A DNA stretch of 64,000 bases from Sphingomonas sp. SUN039 (GTDB lineage Bacteria > Pseudomonadota > Alphaproteobacteria > Sphingomonadales > Sphingomonadaceae). Of this stretch, positions 18,047 to 26,647 are shown one piece after another. Position 1 is the first letter of the stretch. Each line of letters starts with the position of its first letter. Made by a program: the position numbers and the translations under genes. The notes beneath the pieces are model-generated. The model saw only the letters and a program-made list of their open reading frames with translations. It made no database searches and was not told the DNA's origin. The DNA lies in assembly GCF_024758725.1 (NCBI RefSeq), contig NZ_CP096972.1, positions 1,594,001-1,658,000 of the forward strand. Reading direction: 5' to 3'.

Positions 18047-18778
18047 TTATTCGAGAGCAGATACATTTTTTATGCCGCCCCATTCACCTAAATCAATTCT
18101 AATCGGGACGCTCATATCAGTAACTGGGATTCGCTTCATATTTCCAAAAATAAATGACTCATTGCCTTTTATATAAATTATGTAAGCATTGTTTATATTG
18201 TATGCATCCAATCCAGTAGATACCGAAAAATGAAATTGATTGGTATTTGTCCAAACTATTTTTTCAATATTCACATATGAAAAAGGTTGATGAAAATCGA
18301 TTTTCGTTTTCATATTTGGAACTATTCCAAGCACAATAATTTCTTTTGAGCTAGCAAGCGCAATTTTTTTTCCATCGGGAGAAACAGAGTAAATCGATGG
18401 TGCAAATTGTCGAGCTTCAAATAAGGTTTCTTTGGCGTTTTGAACCTTATAGATTCCTTGTTGTCGAAAAAATCCACCATCCCGCCAGTCGAGCTTAGGT
18501 TCTGGTTCGATGGTAGCGACTGAAAACGATAGCTTACCAGAACCGGGTTCGACCGGATCACAATCTACCGACAAAGGTAGAGCTAAACATATAAGTGTGT
18601 CTTTCAAATCTCTACCGGTGGTCGATCTTAGAAACACGTCGGTAACAGCAAACGCAATAGGTACTAAAATCCATAGAATTTTTCCAAGCGGCGTCTTTCC
18701 CAACCAACCCACGCAAACGAACAAGACAGCTAACGCCGCTCCGATGACCAAAATACTATCAACTAAGAGACTTGTCAC
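18047..18778 (-). CDS. AT-rich orphan membrane protein
   Basis: 243 residues from GTG at 18776-18778. Two N-terminal membrane helices (ILVIGAALAVLFVCVGWLG and ILWILVPIAFAVTDVFL) are followed by a ~180-residue soluble part containing YSVSPDGKKIALASSKEIIVL, a beta-propeller-like (WD40/TolB) blade pattern, then a second blade-like stretch. Base composition is far lower in GC than all neighbours, and codon use is AT-rich (many AAT, AAA, ATT). That suggests recent acquisition from a low-GC donor. A run of ten G (on the coding strand) lies 3 bases before the start codon, in the Shine-Dalgarno position. It is downstream of grpE. No family recognised. Confidence 0.7.
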   Translation of the reverse strand: MTSLLVDSILVIGAALAVLFVCVGWLGKTPLGKILWILVPIAFAVTDVFLRSTTGRDLKDTLICLALPLSVDCDPVEPGSGKLSFSVATIEPEPKLDWRDGGFFRQQGIYKVQNAKETLFEARQFAPSIYSVSPDGKKIALASSKEIIVLGIVPNMKTKIDFHQPFSYVNIEKIVWTNTNQFHFSVSTGLDAYNINNAYIIYIKGNESFIFGNMKRIPVTDMSVPIRIDLGEWGGIKNVSALE

Positions 18779-18781
18779 TTA

Positions 18782-18791
18782 CCCCCCCCCC
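18782..18791. repeat. homopolymer tract C10/G10 next to a start codon
   Basis: Ten consecutive C on the plus strand (G10 on the coding strand) between grpE and the AT-rich orphan, ending 3 bases before its GTG. Mononucleotide G tracts of this length are slippage-prone and can vary expression of the gene behind them. Confidence 0.8.
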
Positions 18792-18823
18792 GGGCGACCC
18801 TAATCTCAAGAAACGTCCTACAA

Positions 18824-19378
18824 TTAAGTGGTCTTTGCAACCCCGACCATCGCCGCACGCAGCAACCGGTCGCGGATCATATAGCCTGCCTGCATCTCTT
18901 GCACGATCGTGCCGGGCTCCGCATCGCTCGGCAGTTCGATCATCGCTTGGTGCTTGTTCGGGTCGAGCTTCTCCCCGACCGACAAAATCCGCGTGATGCC
19001 GTTGCGCTCGAACACCTTGTCGAGTTCGCGCCCGGTTGCTTCGAGGCCCACGACCAGCCCCTTGAACTTGTCGTCGTCGCGCAATTCCTGCGGAATAGCA
19101 TCCAGCGCGCGCGACAGGTTGTCGGCGACCGACAGCACGTCACGCGCGAAATTCGTGGCCGCATAGGCGCGGGCGTCCTGCGCGTCCTTTTCCATGCGGC
19201 GGCGGACGTTCTGCGTCTCGGCCTGTGCGTAGAGCACGGCCTGCTTGGTCTCGGCCAGTTCGGCCTCGAGCGCGGCGTACTGCGCCTCCGGATTGGGTTC
19301 CGACGGCGCGCCCTCGGCAACCATTTCGTCTTCGGCTGCTAAATCCTGTGCCGCGTCGTTTTCGTTCATCTGGGTCAT
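18824..19378 (-). CDS. grpE: nucleotide exchange factor GrpE
   Basis: 184 residues from ATG at 19376-19378. The acidic N-terminal tail and long coiled coil (ALEAELAETKQAVLYAQAETQNVRRRMEKDAQDARAY) match GrpE. The C-terminal beta domain carries GVEKLDPNKHQAM-type residues (here VGEKLDPNKHQAMIELPSDAEPGTIVQEMQAGYMIRDRLLRAA). It accelerates ADP release from DnaK. The start overlaps the hrcA stop by 4 bp (ATGA), so the two are coupled. An upstream TTG three codons earlier was rejected because the ATG fits the overlap. Confidence 0.95.
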   Translation of the reverse strand: MTQMNENDAAQDLAAEDEMVAEGAPSEPNPEAQYAALEAELAETKQAVLYAQAETQNVRRRMEKDAQDARAYAATNFARDVLSVADNLSRALDAIPQELRDDDKFKGLVVGLEATGRELDKVFERNGITRILSVGEKLDPNKHQAMIELPSDAEPGTIVQEMQAGYMIRDRLLRAAMVGVAKTT

Positions 19379-20421
19379 TCTCGCCAAAGTCTCTGTGATA
19401 GGGTTTGTGCCGTGAAATCCACCATCGGGACGACACGGGCGTAATTCAAGCGGGTCGGGCCGATCACGCCGACAACGCCGACGACGCGGCCATCGCGCCC
19501 GTGATAGGGGGCCGCTATCACCGACGAGCCCGACAGCGCAAACAGCTTGTTCTCCGCGCCGATAAACACTTTGGCGGCGGAAGCGTTGCTGGCCGAGCCG
19601 AGCAACGACGCAATCGCTTCCTTGCCCTCGATCTCGTCGAGCAACTGCCGGACGCGGTCGAGGTCGGCCATCGCAGTGTCGTCGATCAGGTTCGCGGCCC
19701 CGCGCACGATCAGCACTGGCCGCGCTGCGCCATCCTGCGACCAGATTGCCAGCCCGCGTTCGATCAGTTCGCGCGATGCACTGTCGAGCGCCGCTTTCTC
19801 ATGGCGCAACTCGCCCGCGATCCGCGCCTGCGCTTCGACGAGTGTCAGCCCCGCGAGCCGCGCCGACATATAGTTGCACGCCTCGGTCAGGGCATCCGCG
19901 CTCAGGCCGTCGGGCAGCGCAATGACGCGGTTCTCGACCGAGCCGTCGTCGCCGACCAGCACCGCCAGCGCCTGCCCCGGCGACAGCGGCACGAACGCGA
20001 ACTGGCGCACGCGCACCTCGCGGGTCGGCACCAGCACCAGACCCGCGCAAGCCGACAGGCCCGACAGCGCCGCCGTCGCCGCCGCCAGCGCCTCCTCGAC
20101 CGGACCCGCCGTAGCCAACCGCCCCTCGATGACCGCACGTTCCTCGACCGTCGGTTCGGCGGCCTGCATCATGCCGTCGACGAACAGCCGCAGCCCGGTC
20201 TGCGTCGGCATACGCCCAGCCGAGGTATGCGGATGGTCGAGCAGCCCCGCTTCCTCCAGATCCTGCATGACATTGCGAATCGAGGCGGGCGACAGGTTGA
20301 GCCCCGACAGCTTCGAGATCGTCCGCGACCCGACCGGCGCGCCCGAATCGAGATATTGTTCGACGACAACGCGAAACACGTCGCGCGCGCGGGTCGTCAG
20401 TTCCTGAACGGGGGCGGACAT
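19375..20421 (-). CDS. hrcA: heat-inducible transcription repressor HrcA
   Basis: 348 residues from MSAPVQELTTRARDVF. The N-terminal winged helix (ISKLSGLNLSPASIRNVMQDLEEAGLL, then HPHTSAGRMPTQTGLRLFVDGMM) is diagnostic. The central and C-terminal GAF-like domain (SGSSVIAAPYHGRDGRVVGVVGVIGPTRLNYARVVPMVDFTA) follows. HrcA normally represses groESL through CIRCE sites; none was seen in this window, so its targets should lie elsewhere. Gene order 62-residue gene - hrcA - grpE is on the minus strand, divergent from rph, the usual alphaproteobacterial arrangement. Confidence 0.95.
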   Translation of the reverse strand: MSAPVQELTTRARDVFRVVVEQYLDSGAPVGSRTISKLSGLNLSPASIRNVMQDLEEAGLLDHPHTSAGRMPTQTGLRLFVDGMMQAAEPTVEERAVIEGRLATAGPVEEALAAATAALSGLSACAGLVLVPTREVRVRQFAFVPLSPGQALAVLVGDDGSVENRVIALPDGLSADALTEACNYMSARLAGLTLVEAQARIAGELRHEKAALDSASRELIERGLAIWSQDGAARPVLIVRGAANLIDDTAMADLDRVRQLLDEIEGKEAIASLLGSASNASAAKVFIGAENKLFALSGSSVIAAPYHGRDGRVVGVVGVIGPTRLNYARVVPMVDFTAQTLSQRLWRE

Positions 20422-20440
20422 CGCCGCGCTATATGGGGCG

Positions 20441-20629
20441 CTATCGCCGCCGTGCAAAGATCAGGCAGCCGACGCCGACGGTCGCGAGCAGGACGCCCCA
20501 CATCGCCCAGATGCGCTGGTCGAGCATGAAGCTCGACTGCGGCCACATGACGAGGCCGGTCCCCTGCCCGATCCAGAGCAGGCCCATCAGCACCGCGAGT
20601 ACTCCGACGATGTTCAGCACAATCTTCAT
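20441..20629 (-). CDS. small two-helix membrane protein
   Basis: 62 residues with two hydrophobic segments ([20 protein letters not shown] and [20 protein letters not shown]) separated by a short polar loop with QSSFMLDQR, and an RRR C-terminal end. It is likely a small inner-membrane protein. It lies 19 bp upstream of hrcA on the same strand, so it probably heads the hrcA-grpE transcription unit; heat-shock coregulation is possible. No known domain. Confidence 0.7.
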   Translation of the reverse strand: MKIVLNIVGVLAVLMGLLWIGQGTGLVMWPQSSFMLDQRIWAMWGVLLATVGVGCLIFARRR

Positions 20630-20709
20630 GGCAACGTCCCCTGTTCGCCGCTGGCATCTCGCCAGTTGCCCCGCTAGATGCCCGCATTCATTTTCAAAGG
20701 ACAGCCCCT

Positions 20710-21426
20710 ATGCGCCCATCCGGCCGCGCCCCCGACCAGATGCGAACGATTGCCATCGAACCCGGTTTCACGATTCACGCCGAGGGATCGGTGCTCGTCA
20801 GCTTCGGCGACACCCGCGTGCTGGTGACCGCCAGCGTCGAGGAACGCGTCCCGCCGTTCCTGCGCGGTAAGGGCGAGGGCTGGGTCACGGCGGAATACGG
20901 CATGCTGCCGCGCGCGACGCATACGCGCGGATCGCGTGAGGCGGCCAAGGGCAAGCAGTCGGGGCGGACGCAGGAAATCCAGCGGCTTATCGGGCGTTCC
21001 TTGCGCGCGGTGGTCGACATGAAGCTGCTCGGCGAACGCCAGATTACGATCGACTGCGACGTCATCCAGGCCGACGGCGGCACCCGCACCGCGTCGATCT
21101 CGGGCGGCTGGGTCGCGCTGCGCCTCGCGGTCGACAAGCTGATTGCCGAGGGCAAGCTGACTGTCGATCCGATCCAGCAGCAGGTCGCCGCGATCAGCTG
21201 CGGCATTTACGAAGGCACGCCGGTGCTCGACCTCGATTATATCGAGGATTCGAACGCTCATGCCGACGCCAATTTCGTGCTGATCGGCGACGGCAACATC
21301 GCCGAAGTGCAGGCGACGGCGGAAGGCGCGACGTACGACGAGGAAGCGCTGTTACGGTTGCTGCGACTGGCACGTATCGGCTGCGCGGAGATTTTCGCGG
21401 CGCAAAAGGCGGCCACGGGGCGGTGA
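20710..21426 (+). CDS. rph: ribonuclease PH
   Basis: 238 residues, standard length. A phosphorolytic 3'-5' exoribonuclease that trims tRNA and other RNA ends. Signatures: the N-terminal [92 protein letters not shown], and [25 protein letters not shown] precedes the ATG. Positioned divergent from hrcA and upstream of rdgB. A palindromic repeat separates it from rdgB. Confidence 0.96.
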   Translation: MRPSGRAPDQMRTIAIEPGFTIHAEGSVLVSFGDTRVLVTASVEERVPPFLRGKGEGWVTAEYGMLPRATHTRGSREAAKGKQSGRTQEIQRLIGRSLRAVVDMKLLGERQITIDCDVIQADGGTRTASISGGWVALRLAVDKLIAEGKLTVDPIQQQVAAISCGIYEGTPVLDLDYIEDSNAHADANFVLIGDGNIAEVQATAEGATYDEEALLRLLRLARIGCAEIFAAQKAATGR

Positions 21427-21433
21427 ACTTTTT

Positions 21434-21572
21434 CCCTCTCCCTTTGGGGAGAGGGCCCTCGCGCTCCAGCGCGGGAGGGTGAGGGAAGTGCGGTGCTTCA
21501 ATTGGAGCAGTGTTATCCCTCACCCCGCCGCGCCTAGGGGGCGCGTGTCGCCCTCTCCCCAGAGGGAGAGGG
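21434..21572. repeat. composite palindromic repeat, copy 1 (rph-rdgB gap)
   Basis: Outer arms CCCTCTCCC...GGGAGAGGG at both ends, each forming its own short hairpin, with inner GGGTGAGGG and CCCTCACC halves that pair with each other. Same plan as copies at 24488, 29454, 31821 and 33761. The right end reaches into the purine run that serves as the rdgB ribosome-binding site. Confidence 0.85.
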
Positions 21573-21588
21573 AAAGAAGGAAAAAAAT

Positions 21589-22209
21589 TTGAAAAAACTC
21601 ACCCCCGGTCGCCTCGTCATCGCGTCGCACAACGAGGGCAAGGTCCGTGAAATCCGCGCACTGCTCGCACCGTTCGGCATGGAACCCGTGTCGGCAAAAT
21701 CGCTCGACCTGCCCGAGCCCGAGGAAACCGGTACCACTTTCGTCGCGAATGCGATGCTTAAGGCACAGTCCGCCGCCGACCTCTCCGGCCTGCCCGCGCT
21801 GGCGGACGACAGCGGGCTGGTGGTCGAGGCGCTGAACGGCGAACCGGGCGTGTACACCGCCAATTGGGCCGAAACCGCGGCCGCAGACGGAACGATCACC
21901 CGCGACTGGATGCTCGCGATGCAAAAGGTCGAGGACCGGCTACAGGCGCTGGGGCCCGACGTCTCGCGGTCGGCGCATTTCACCTGCACGCTCGCGCTGG
22001 TCTGGCCCGACGGCAGCGACTTGTTCTGCGAGGGACGCGTCGAGGGGACGCTGGTCTGGCCGCCGCGCGGCGACAAGGGCTTCGGCTACGATCCGGTGTT
22101 CGTGCCGCTCGGCCACACCGAAACCTTCGGCGAAATGGACCCGGACGCAAAGCACGCAATCAGCCACCGCGCCGACGCGTTCGCAAAGCTCGTCGCGGCA
22201 GCCTTCTAA
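21589..22209 (+). CDS. rdgB: RdgB/HAM1 non-canonical purine NTP pyrophosphatase
   Basis: 206 residues. Hydrolyses ITP, XTP and dITP to monophosphates to keep deaminated bases out of nucleic acids. Motifs: [25 protein letters not shown], the [45 protein letters not shown] block, and [23 protein letters not shown]. The start is TTG with MKKLTPG; no ATG is available. GAAGG at 21576-21580 sits 8 bases upstream, at the end of the palindromic repeat. Synteny rph-rdgB-hemW is interrupted by two minus-strand genes before hemW. Confidence 0.94.
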   Translation: MKKLTPGRLVIASHNEGKVREIRALLAPFGMEPVSAKSLDLPEPEETGTTFVANAMLKAQSAADLSGLPALADDSGLVVEALNGEPGVYTANWAETAAADGTITRDWMLAMQKVEDRLQALGPDVSRSAHFTCTLALVWPDGSDLFCEGRVEGTLVWPPRGDKGFGYDPVFVPLGHTETFGEMDPDAKHAISHRADAFAKLVAAAF

Positions 22210-22213
22210 GTGA

Positions 22214-22639
22214 CTAGCGGCTGACCGACCGGCCGCTGCTGGCGATCGCGATGCCGGTCGCCACACCTGCGGCGGCGAGCAGCGCGATGATCGTGCCGTT
22301 GCCGCCTTTTTTCGCGACAGCGAGTTTGGCGGCCGCCGGAGCGGGCGGTGCCGGTGCTTCCGCCACGACCGGGGGCGGCGGCGCTTCGGCAGCAGGCGCA
22401 GAGGCCGGTGCAGGTTGAGCGACCTCGACCGGCGCCGGTTGTTGCGGCGCGGCTGCAGCGGCAGGTCTGGCCGCAGCCCGGCGAACCGCGTGCGGCTTTG
22501 CCTTCGCCTTGGCGTGGCGCGGGACATAACGCGGGTTGGAGGCATCGGCCATGACCGGCACCGGTGCCAGCCCCAGCGAGAGCACACCCAGCATCGCCAG
22601 CAGTCCGCTGAAACGCTTGAAGATTGCCGTCATATCCAT
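22214..22639 (-). CDS. exported Ala/Pro-rich protein with C-terminal hydrophobic segment
   Basis: 141 residues from MDMTAIFKRFSG. An N-terminal signal segment (LLAMLGVLSLGLAPVPVMA) precedes a basic, Ala/Pro/Val-rich low-complexity middle (~residues 40-110, with PAPASAPAAEAPPPPVV). The C-terminal hydrophobic stretch GTIIALLAAAGVATGIAIASSG may be a membrane anchor. Composition suggests an unstructured periplasmic spacer protein; no domain was recognised. Convergent with rdgB (4-bp gap). Function unknown. Confidence 0.6.
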   Translation of the reverse strand: MDMTAIFKRFSGLLAMLGVLSLGLAPVPVMADASNPRYVPRHAKAKAKPHAVRRAAARPAAAAAPQQPAPVEVAQPAPASAPAAEAPPPPVVAEAPAPPAPAAAKLAVAKKGGNGTIIALLAAAGVATGIAIASSGRSVSR

Positions 22640-22728
22640 GGTCAGCCCGCCTCGAAATGCAATCGAATGCAAATCATGACGTAAGCGATACGATCGATCA
22701 ACGACAAGTTATCCGACGTAACAACTGT

Positions 22729-23313
22729 TTACGGTTTGCGCGGAACGACAACCACAACCGGGCGCAAGTCGCTGCCATAGACATTGCCCGCCGACAGGTA
22801 ACGGCAGACAAGGAAATCGTCGTCGGCGTTGCTGGCAAGGCCGCAACCGACGCTGGCGCTCGCGGGCCAGACGATCTGCGTATAATGGCCGACGACGCCC
22901 CAATTGCCGGTGCGGCTGACATCGGGGAAGCGGCCGGGTTTGAAATCCTTGCGCTCGTCGACCCAACTCGCCGCCATCGCCGCATAATCGAACGCGCCGC
23001 GCGTTCCCACCCACAGATTTTCGCCCTGGCGCACTTTCGCGCCCTTTTGCGGGTCGTGGCCGAAGCGGTTTTCCCTGGCGAGCACCCGCGCATAGGCAAG
23101 CGCGTTCGCCGCGAGCGCATCGTTCCAGACCAGCGGCATCGACCCGAACGCGGCCCGCGCGCGGTTGTGCGACACCAGCATCGCCGCGCGCATCGCGGCA
23201 TCGCTGCGCGGCGCAGCCTTTCCGTCCCATTCCTGGGTGTACGATTGCACTTGGGCCGATACCGCGAGTGGCGTCAGCAGGGCGAGCGACGTAAGGAGCG
23301 CGCGGATCATCAT
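22729..23313 (-). CDS. exported CAP-domain (SCP/PR-1-like) protein
   Basis: 194 residues; signal peptide 1-20 (MMIRALLTSLALLTPLAVSA). A CAP domain follows, with LVSHNRARAAFGSMPLVWNDALAANALAYA near residue 47, GENLWVG, the signature GHYTQIVWPASASVGCGLA near 145 and DFLVCRYLSAGNVYG. Bacterial CAP proteins are secreted and of unknown function; sterol/lipid binding is known for eukaryotic relatives. Its ATG shares a CATG with the divergent hemW start: 23311-23313 read minus, 23312-23314 read plus. Confidence 0.88.
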   Translation of the reverse strand: MMIRALLTSLALLTPLAVSAQVQSYTQEWDGKAAPRSDAAMRAAMLVSHNRARAAFGSMPLVWNDALAANALAYARVLARENRFGHDPQKGAKVRQGENLWVGTRGAFDYAAMAASWVDERKDFKPGRFPDVSRTGNWGVVGHYTQIVWPASASVGCGLASNADDDFLVCRYLSAGNVYGSDLRPVVVVVPRKP

Positions 23314-24487
23314 GGCGACCGCCCATACCTTGCCACTGCTTAACGCAAAACAACCGGACGAGGCCTTTGCGCTCTACGTCCACTGGCCGTTTTGCGTGTC
23401 GAAATGCCCCTATTGCGATTTCAACAGCCATGTCCGCGAAACCGTCGATCAGGCCGCATGGCGGGCGGCGCTACTGGCGGACCTCGCGCATGAAGGGACG
23501 ATGCTGCCGGGGCGAACGCTCGGGTCGATCTTTTTCGGCGGGGGCACGCCATCGCTGATGCCGCCCGCCACTGTCGCAGCGATCATCGACGCCGTGGCGG
23601 GGAACTGGCGCGTCGCGGACGATGTCGAGATCACGCTGGAGGCCAACCCATCCTCGGTGGAAGCAGCGCGGTTTGCCGATCTGGCAGCGGCAGGCGTGAA
23701 CCGGGTGTCGCTGGGACTTCAGGCGCTCGACGACGCGACATTGGCGTTTCTGGGGCGGGCGCATTCGGTTACCGAGGGACTGGGCGCGCTGGAGACAGCG
23801 CAGGCGGCATTTGCGCGGGTGAGTTTCGACCTGATCTATGCGCGGCCGGACCAGACGCCCGACGCGTGGGCAGCCGAACTCGAACGCGCGCTGTCGTTCG
23901 GCACCGAACATCTGTCGCTCTACCAGCTGACCATAGAGCCCGGCACGCGCTTTGCGACTCTGTTCCAGCAGGGCAAATTGACCCCGCTCGATAATGACGC
24001 TGCCGCCGACATGTTCGAGAGCACCCGCGCACGGCTGTCGGCGGCGGGGCTGCCCGCCTATGAAATCTCGAACCACGCAAAACCCGGCGCGGAAAGCCGC
24101 CACAACCTGACCTATTGGCGCTACGGCGATTATGCGGGGATCGGCCCCGGCGCACACGGACGACGCTTGGGGCAAGCGACGGTGCGGCATAAAAAGCCCG
24201 AGAACTGGCTGTCGGCGGTTGCCCGCAACGGCCATGGCATGGTCAGCGAGGACGCCCTGCCCCCGCGCGACCGGGCGGTCGAGGCGCTGCTGATGGGGCT
24301 GCGGCTGGGCGAGGGGGTCGATGTAGCCCGGATTGCCGCGCGGAGCGGCGTGGCGGAGCCGGTGGATTTCGGGGCGGTGGAACGGTTGGTGAAGCTGGGG
24401 CTGATCGAATTCGCGCCGCCGCGATTGGCGGTTACCGAACGAGGGTTCGGGGTTCTCGATGCGATTTTGGCGGAGGTAGTTGCTTAA
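23312..24487 (+). CDS. hemW: HemW-like radical SAM heme chaperone
   Basis: 391 residues. The radical SAM cluster motif CVSKCPYCDF begins near residue 28, and GGGTPSLMPPATVAAIIDAV, EANPSSVEAARFADLAAAGVNRVSLGLQAL and YEISNHAKPGAESRHNLTYW complete the HemN/HemW core. HemW inserts or carries heme and is not the oxygen-independent coproporphyrinogen oxidase; the short N terminus without HemN's extra cysteine favours HemW. The start overlaps the divergent CAP gene. It follows rdgB in the usual order, with two inserted genes between. Confidence 0.9.
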   Translation: MATAHTLPLLNAKQPDEAFALYVHWPFCVSKCPYCDFNSHVRETVDQAAWRAALLADLAHEGTMLPGRTLGSIFFGGGTPSLMPPATVAAIIDAVAGNWRVADDVEITLEANPSSVEAARFADLAAAGVNRVSLGLQALDDATLAFLGRAHSVTEGLGALETAQAAFARVSFDLIYARPDQTPDAWAAELERALSFGTEHLSLYQLTIEPGTRFATLFQQGKLTPLDNDAAADMFESTRARLSAAGLPAYEISNHAKPGAESRHNLTYWRYGDYAGIGPGAHGRRLGQATVRHKKPENWLSAVARNGHGMVSEDALPPRDRAVEALLMGLRLGEGVDVARIAARSGVAEPVDFGAVERLVKLGLIEFAPPRLAVTERGFGVLDAILAEVVA

Positions 24488-24615
24488 CCCCTCTCCCTAC
24501 AGGGGAGAGGGTCCTCGCGCGGAGCGCGGGAGGGTGAGGGGTTGAGGCAATACTCGTGCCCTCACCCTGGTCGGCGGGCAACGCCGACCTGCCCCTCTCC
24601 CCTTTAAGGAGAGGG
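24488..24615. repeat. composite palindromic repeat, copy 2 (hemW-lppC gap)
   Basis: Begins with CCCCTCTCCC and ends with GGAGAGGG, with an internal GGGTGAGGGG/CCCTCACCC pair and two further small stems (CGCGC...GCGCG and GTCGGCG...CGCCGAC). It lies between two convergent genes, so it could double as terminator. Confidence 0.85.
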
Positions 24616-24622
24616 AAGGAGA

Positions 24623-25798
24623 TCAAAACCCCCGCGGCGCCCCGTCCACCACGACGAACCCGCTCGGCCCGGCCTGCTGCACTTCGAGCGCGCGTTCGGC
24701 GATGCCGTCGCGACCGAAGCGGAATGCGCCGTCGATCCCGGTAAATCCGCCCGCATCGCTCAACCGGTTCGCCGGAAATGCGCTGCCGAATTTCCAGTCG
24801 CCGCCGATGCGCGTCACCAGCAGCACCGCGTCATAACCCAGACTCGCCAACCGGTACGGCCCCTTGCCGAAGCGCGTCCGGTATTTACCCGCCAGCTGCG
24901 TATAGACGCCGTCGGACACGCTCGCGAACCACGCCCCGCGCAAGGCCGGATTGGCGGCGAGCGCCCCTTCGGCGTTCCACAGTTCGGTGCCGAGCAGCCG
25001 CGCCCCTGCCCCGCCGTGCGCCCGGATGACCGGCCCGGCTTGCACCGCGACCCGCGCCGAATCGGCAATCAGCACAGCATCGTAAGGCGAGGTATTCGAC
25101 ATGCGCGTGATCGCCGCCGTGATCGATCCCGCCGTGCGGTCGAACGTCTGGAGCGAGACGACCTGCCCGCCTGCTGCCTCGACGCTCCGCAGGAACGCGG
25201 TCGAGGCGCGCTGACCGTAAAGGCCCGCCGGCACGAGCCCGGCAAATTTTGTCGCGCCCTTGCTCTTCGCATAGGCGACGACACGCTCGATCGACTGGGC
25301 GGGCGCAAAGCCCATCACATAAACGCCGTTTCCGGCCACGCCGACATCGTTGGAAAAGGTCACCACCGGCACCCGCGACGCGCGGGCAATGGGGGCCACG
25401 ACCCGCACGTCCTCGGCCAGCAGCGGGCCGAGGATCAGTTTGTTACCCTCGGCAATCGCCTTTTGCGCCGCTGCTGCTGCTCCGGTTGCCGTGTCGTACA
25501 TCGTCACGCGGATGGTTTTGCCGCCGGTGTCGAGCACCGCCATGTTCGCCGCGTTCGAAATCGATTCGCCAACCGCCGCATTCGGACCGGTCAGCGGGAC
25601 GAGCAACGCGACGCGGTTGCGCTGGGTATCGCTCGGCAGCGACGGCCCGACCGGCTCGACGACGACCGGCGGTGGGACATCGATAGGACGCGGCGGCCCC
25701 TTCGGCACGACCTGGCAGCCCGCGAGTGCCGCCGCTCCCAGCAGCGCAAGCCACTTGCCCGCGCGGCCGAATTGCGCCAGCGCCCCTGCTCCTGTCAT
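24623..25798 (-). CDS. LppC/LpoA-type penicillin-binding protein activator lipoprotein
   Basis: 391 residues from ATG at 25796-25798. The signal ends in the lipobox AALAGC (Cys ~31). A Pro-rich linker (PPRPIDVPPPVVVEPV) leads to a type I periplasmic-binding fold: VALLVPLTGPNAAVGESISNAANMAV, VFSNDVGVAGNGVYVMGFA and YDAVLLVTRIGGDW. In E. coli LpoA, which also lies next to rsmI, this domain activates PBP1a. The N-terminal TPR domain of E. coli LpoA is absent here, as usual in alphaproteobacteria. Divergent from rsmI by 15 bp. Confidence 0.85.
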   Translation of the reverse strand: MTGAGALAQFGRAGKWLALLGAAALAGCQVVPKGPPRPIDVPPPVVVEPVGPSLPSDTQRNRVALLVPLTGPNAAVGESISNAANMAVLDTGGKTIRVTMYDTATGAAAAAQKAIAEGNKLILGPLLAEDVRVVAPIARASRVPVVTFSNDVGVAGNGVYVMGFAPAQSIERVVAYAKSKGATKFAGLVPAGLYGQRASTAFLRSVEAAGGQVVSLQTFDRTAGSITAAITRMSNTSPYDAVLIADSARVAVQAGPVIRAHGGAGARLLGTELWNAEGALAANPALRGAWFASVSDGVYTQLAGKYRTRFGKGPYRLASLGYDAVLLVTRIGGDWKFGSAFPANRLSDAGGFTGIDGAFRFGRDGIAERALEVQQAGPSGFVVVDGAPRGF

Positions 25799-25813
25799 GA
25801 CCCTTTTTCCCTT

Positions 25814-26647
25814 ATGAACGCACCGCTCTCGCCCGGCCTCTATATCGTCGCCACGCCTATCGGCAATCTTGGCGACCTGACCCCGCGCGCCGCGTCGGTG
25901 CTTTCCCACGCCGATGTGCTGTGCGTGGAGGACAGCCGAGTCACGGGAAAACTGCTCAATCACCTCGGTGTGAAGCGGTCTATGACAAATTATCACGATC
26001 ACAACGCCGATGCGGTGCGCCCCGGGCTGGTCGCGCGGATGGGCAGCGAATCGGTGGCGCTGGTCAGCGATGCCGGGACGCCGTTGATTTCAGACCCCGG
26101 CTACAAACTGGTCCGCGACGCCCGCGCGGCGGGGCACAATGTCGTGACGGTCCCCGGTGCCTGTGCCGCGATTGCGGGATTGACCTTGGCAGGGCTGCCG
26201 ACCGACCGGTTCCTGTTCGGCGGGTTCCTGCCGGTCAAGGCCAAGGCAAAGGCCGACGCGATTGCCGAGCTCGCGCATGTTCCGGCGACTTTGGTGTTCT
26301 ATGAATCGGGACCACGGCTAGGGGCGACACTCGCCGCCTTGCTGAACGTGCTCGGCGACCGCGACGCCGCAGTCGCGCGCGAGCTGACCAAGGCCTATGA
26401 GGAGTGCGTGACCGGAACGCTGACCGACCTTGCCGCGCGCTACACCGACGCCCCGCCCAAGGGCGAAATCGTCGTGCTCGTCGGTCCGCCAGCGGTGCGC
26501 GAAGTCGCCATCGACAGCGACGCAGCGCTGCGTGAGGCGCTGACCCGCCTGTCCGTCGGGCGCGCCGCGAGCGAAGTTGCCGATGCGACCGGCCTTGACC
26601 GGCGGACGCTTTACGCCCGCGCGCTCGAACTCAAGGGCGCGGCATGA
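25814..26647 (+). CDS. rsmI: 16S rRNA (cytidine1402-2'-O)-methyltransferase
   Basis: 277 residues from MNAPLSPGLYIVATPIGNLGD. A tetrapyrrole-methylase-fold RNA methyltransferase acting on C1402 in the decoding centre, with SAM as donor. Signatures: VATPIGNLGDLTPRA, CVEDSRVTGKLLNHLG, ALVSDAGTPLISDPGYKLV and VPGACAAIAGLTLAGLPTDRFLFGGFLP. Length matches the family (~280). Overlaps yraN by 4 bp (ATGA) and is divergent from the LppC-type gene. Confidence 0.96.
   Translation: MNAPLSPGLYIVATPIGNLGDLTPRAASVLSHADVLCVEDSRVTGKLLNHLGVKRSMTNYHDHNADAVRPGLVARMGSESVALVSDAGTPLISDPGYKLVRDARAAGHNVVTVPGACAAIAGLTLAGLPTDRFLFGGFLPVKAKAKADAIAELAHVPATLVFYESGPRLGATLAALLNVLGDRDAAVARELTKAYEECVTGTLTDLAARYTDAPPKGEIVVLVGPPAVREVAIDSDAALREALTRLSVGRAASEVADATGLDRRTLYARALELKGAA

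Noticed and set aside
20422-20709. CIRCE element for HrcA
   Set aside because: No TTAGCACTC-N9-GAGTGCTAA was found near hrcA, grpE, dnaK or elsewhere in the window; HrcA targets are probably groESL outside it.
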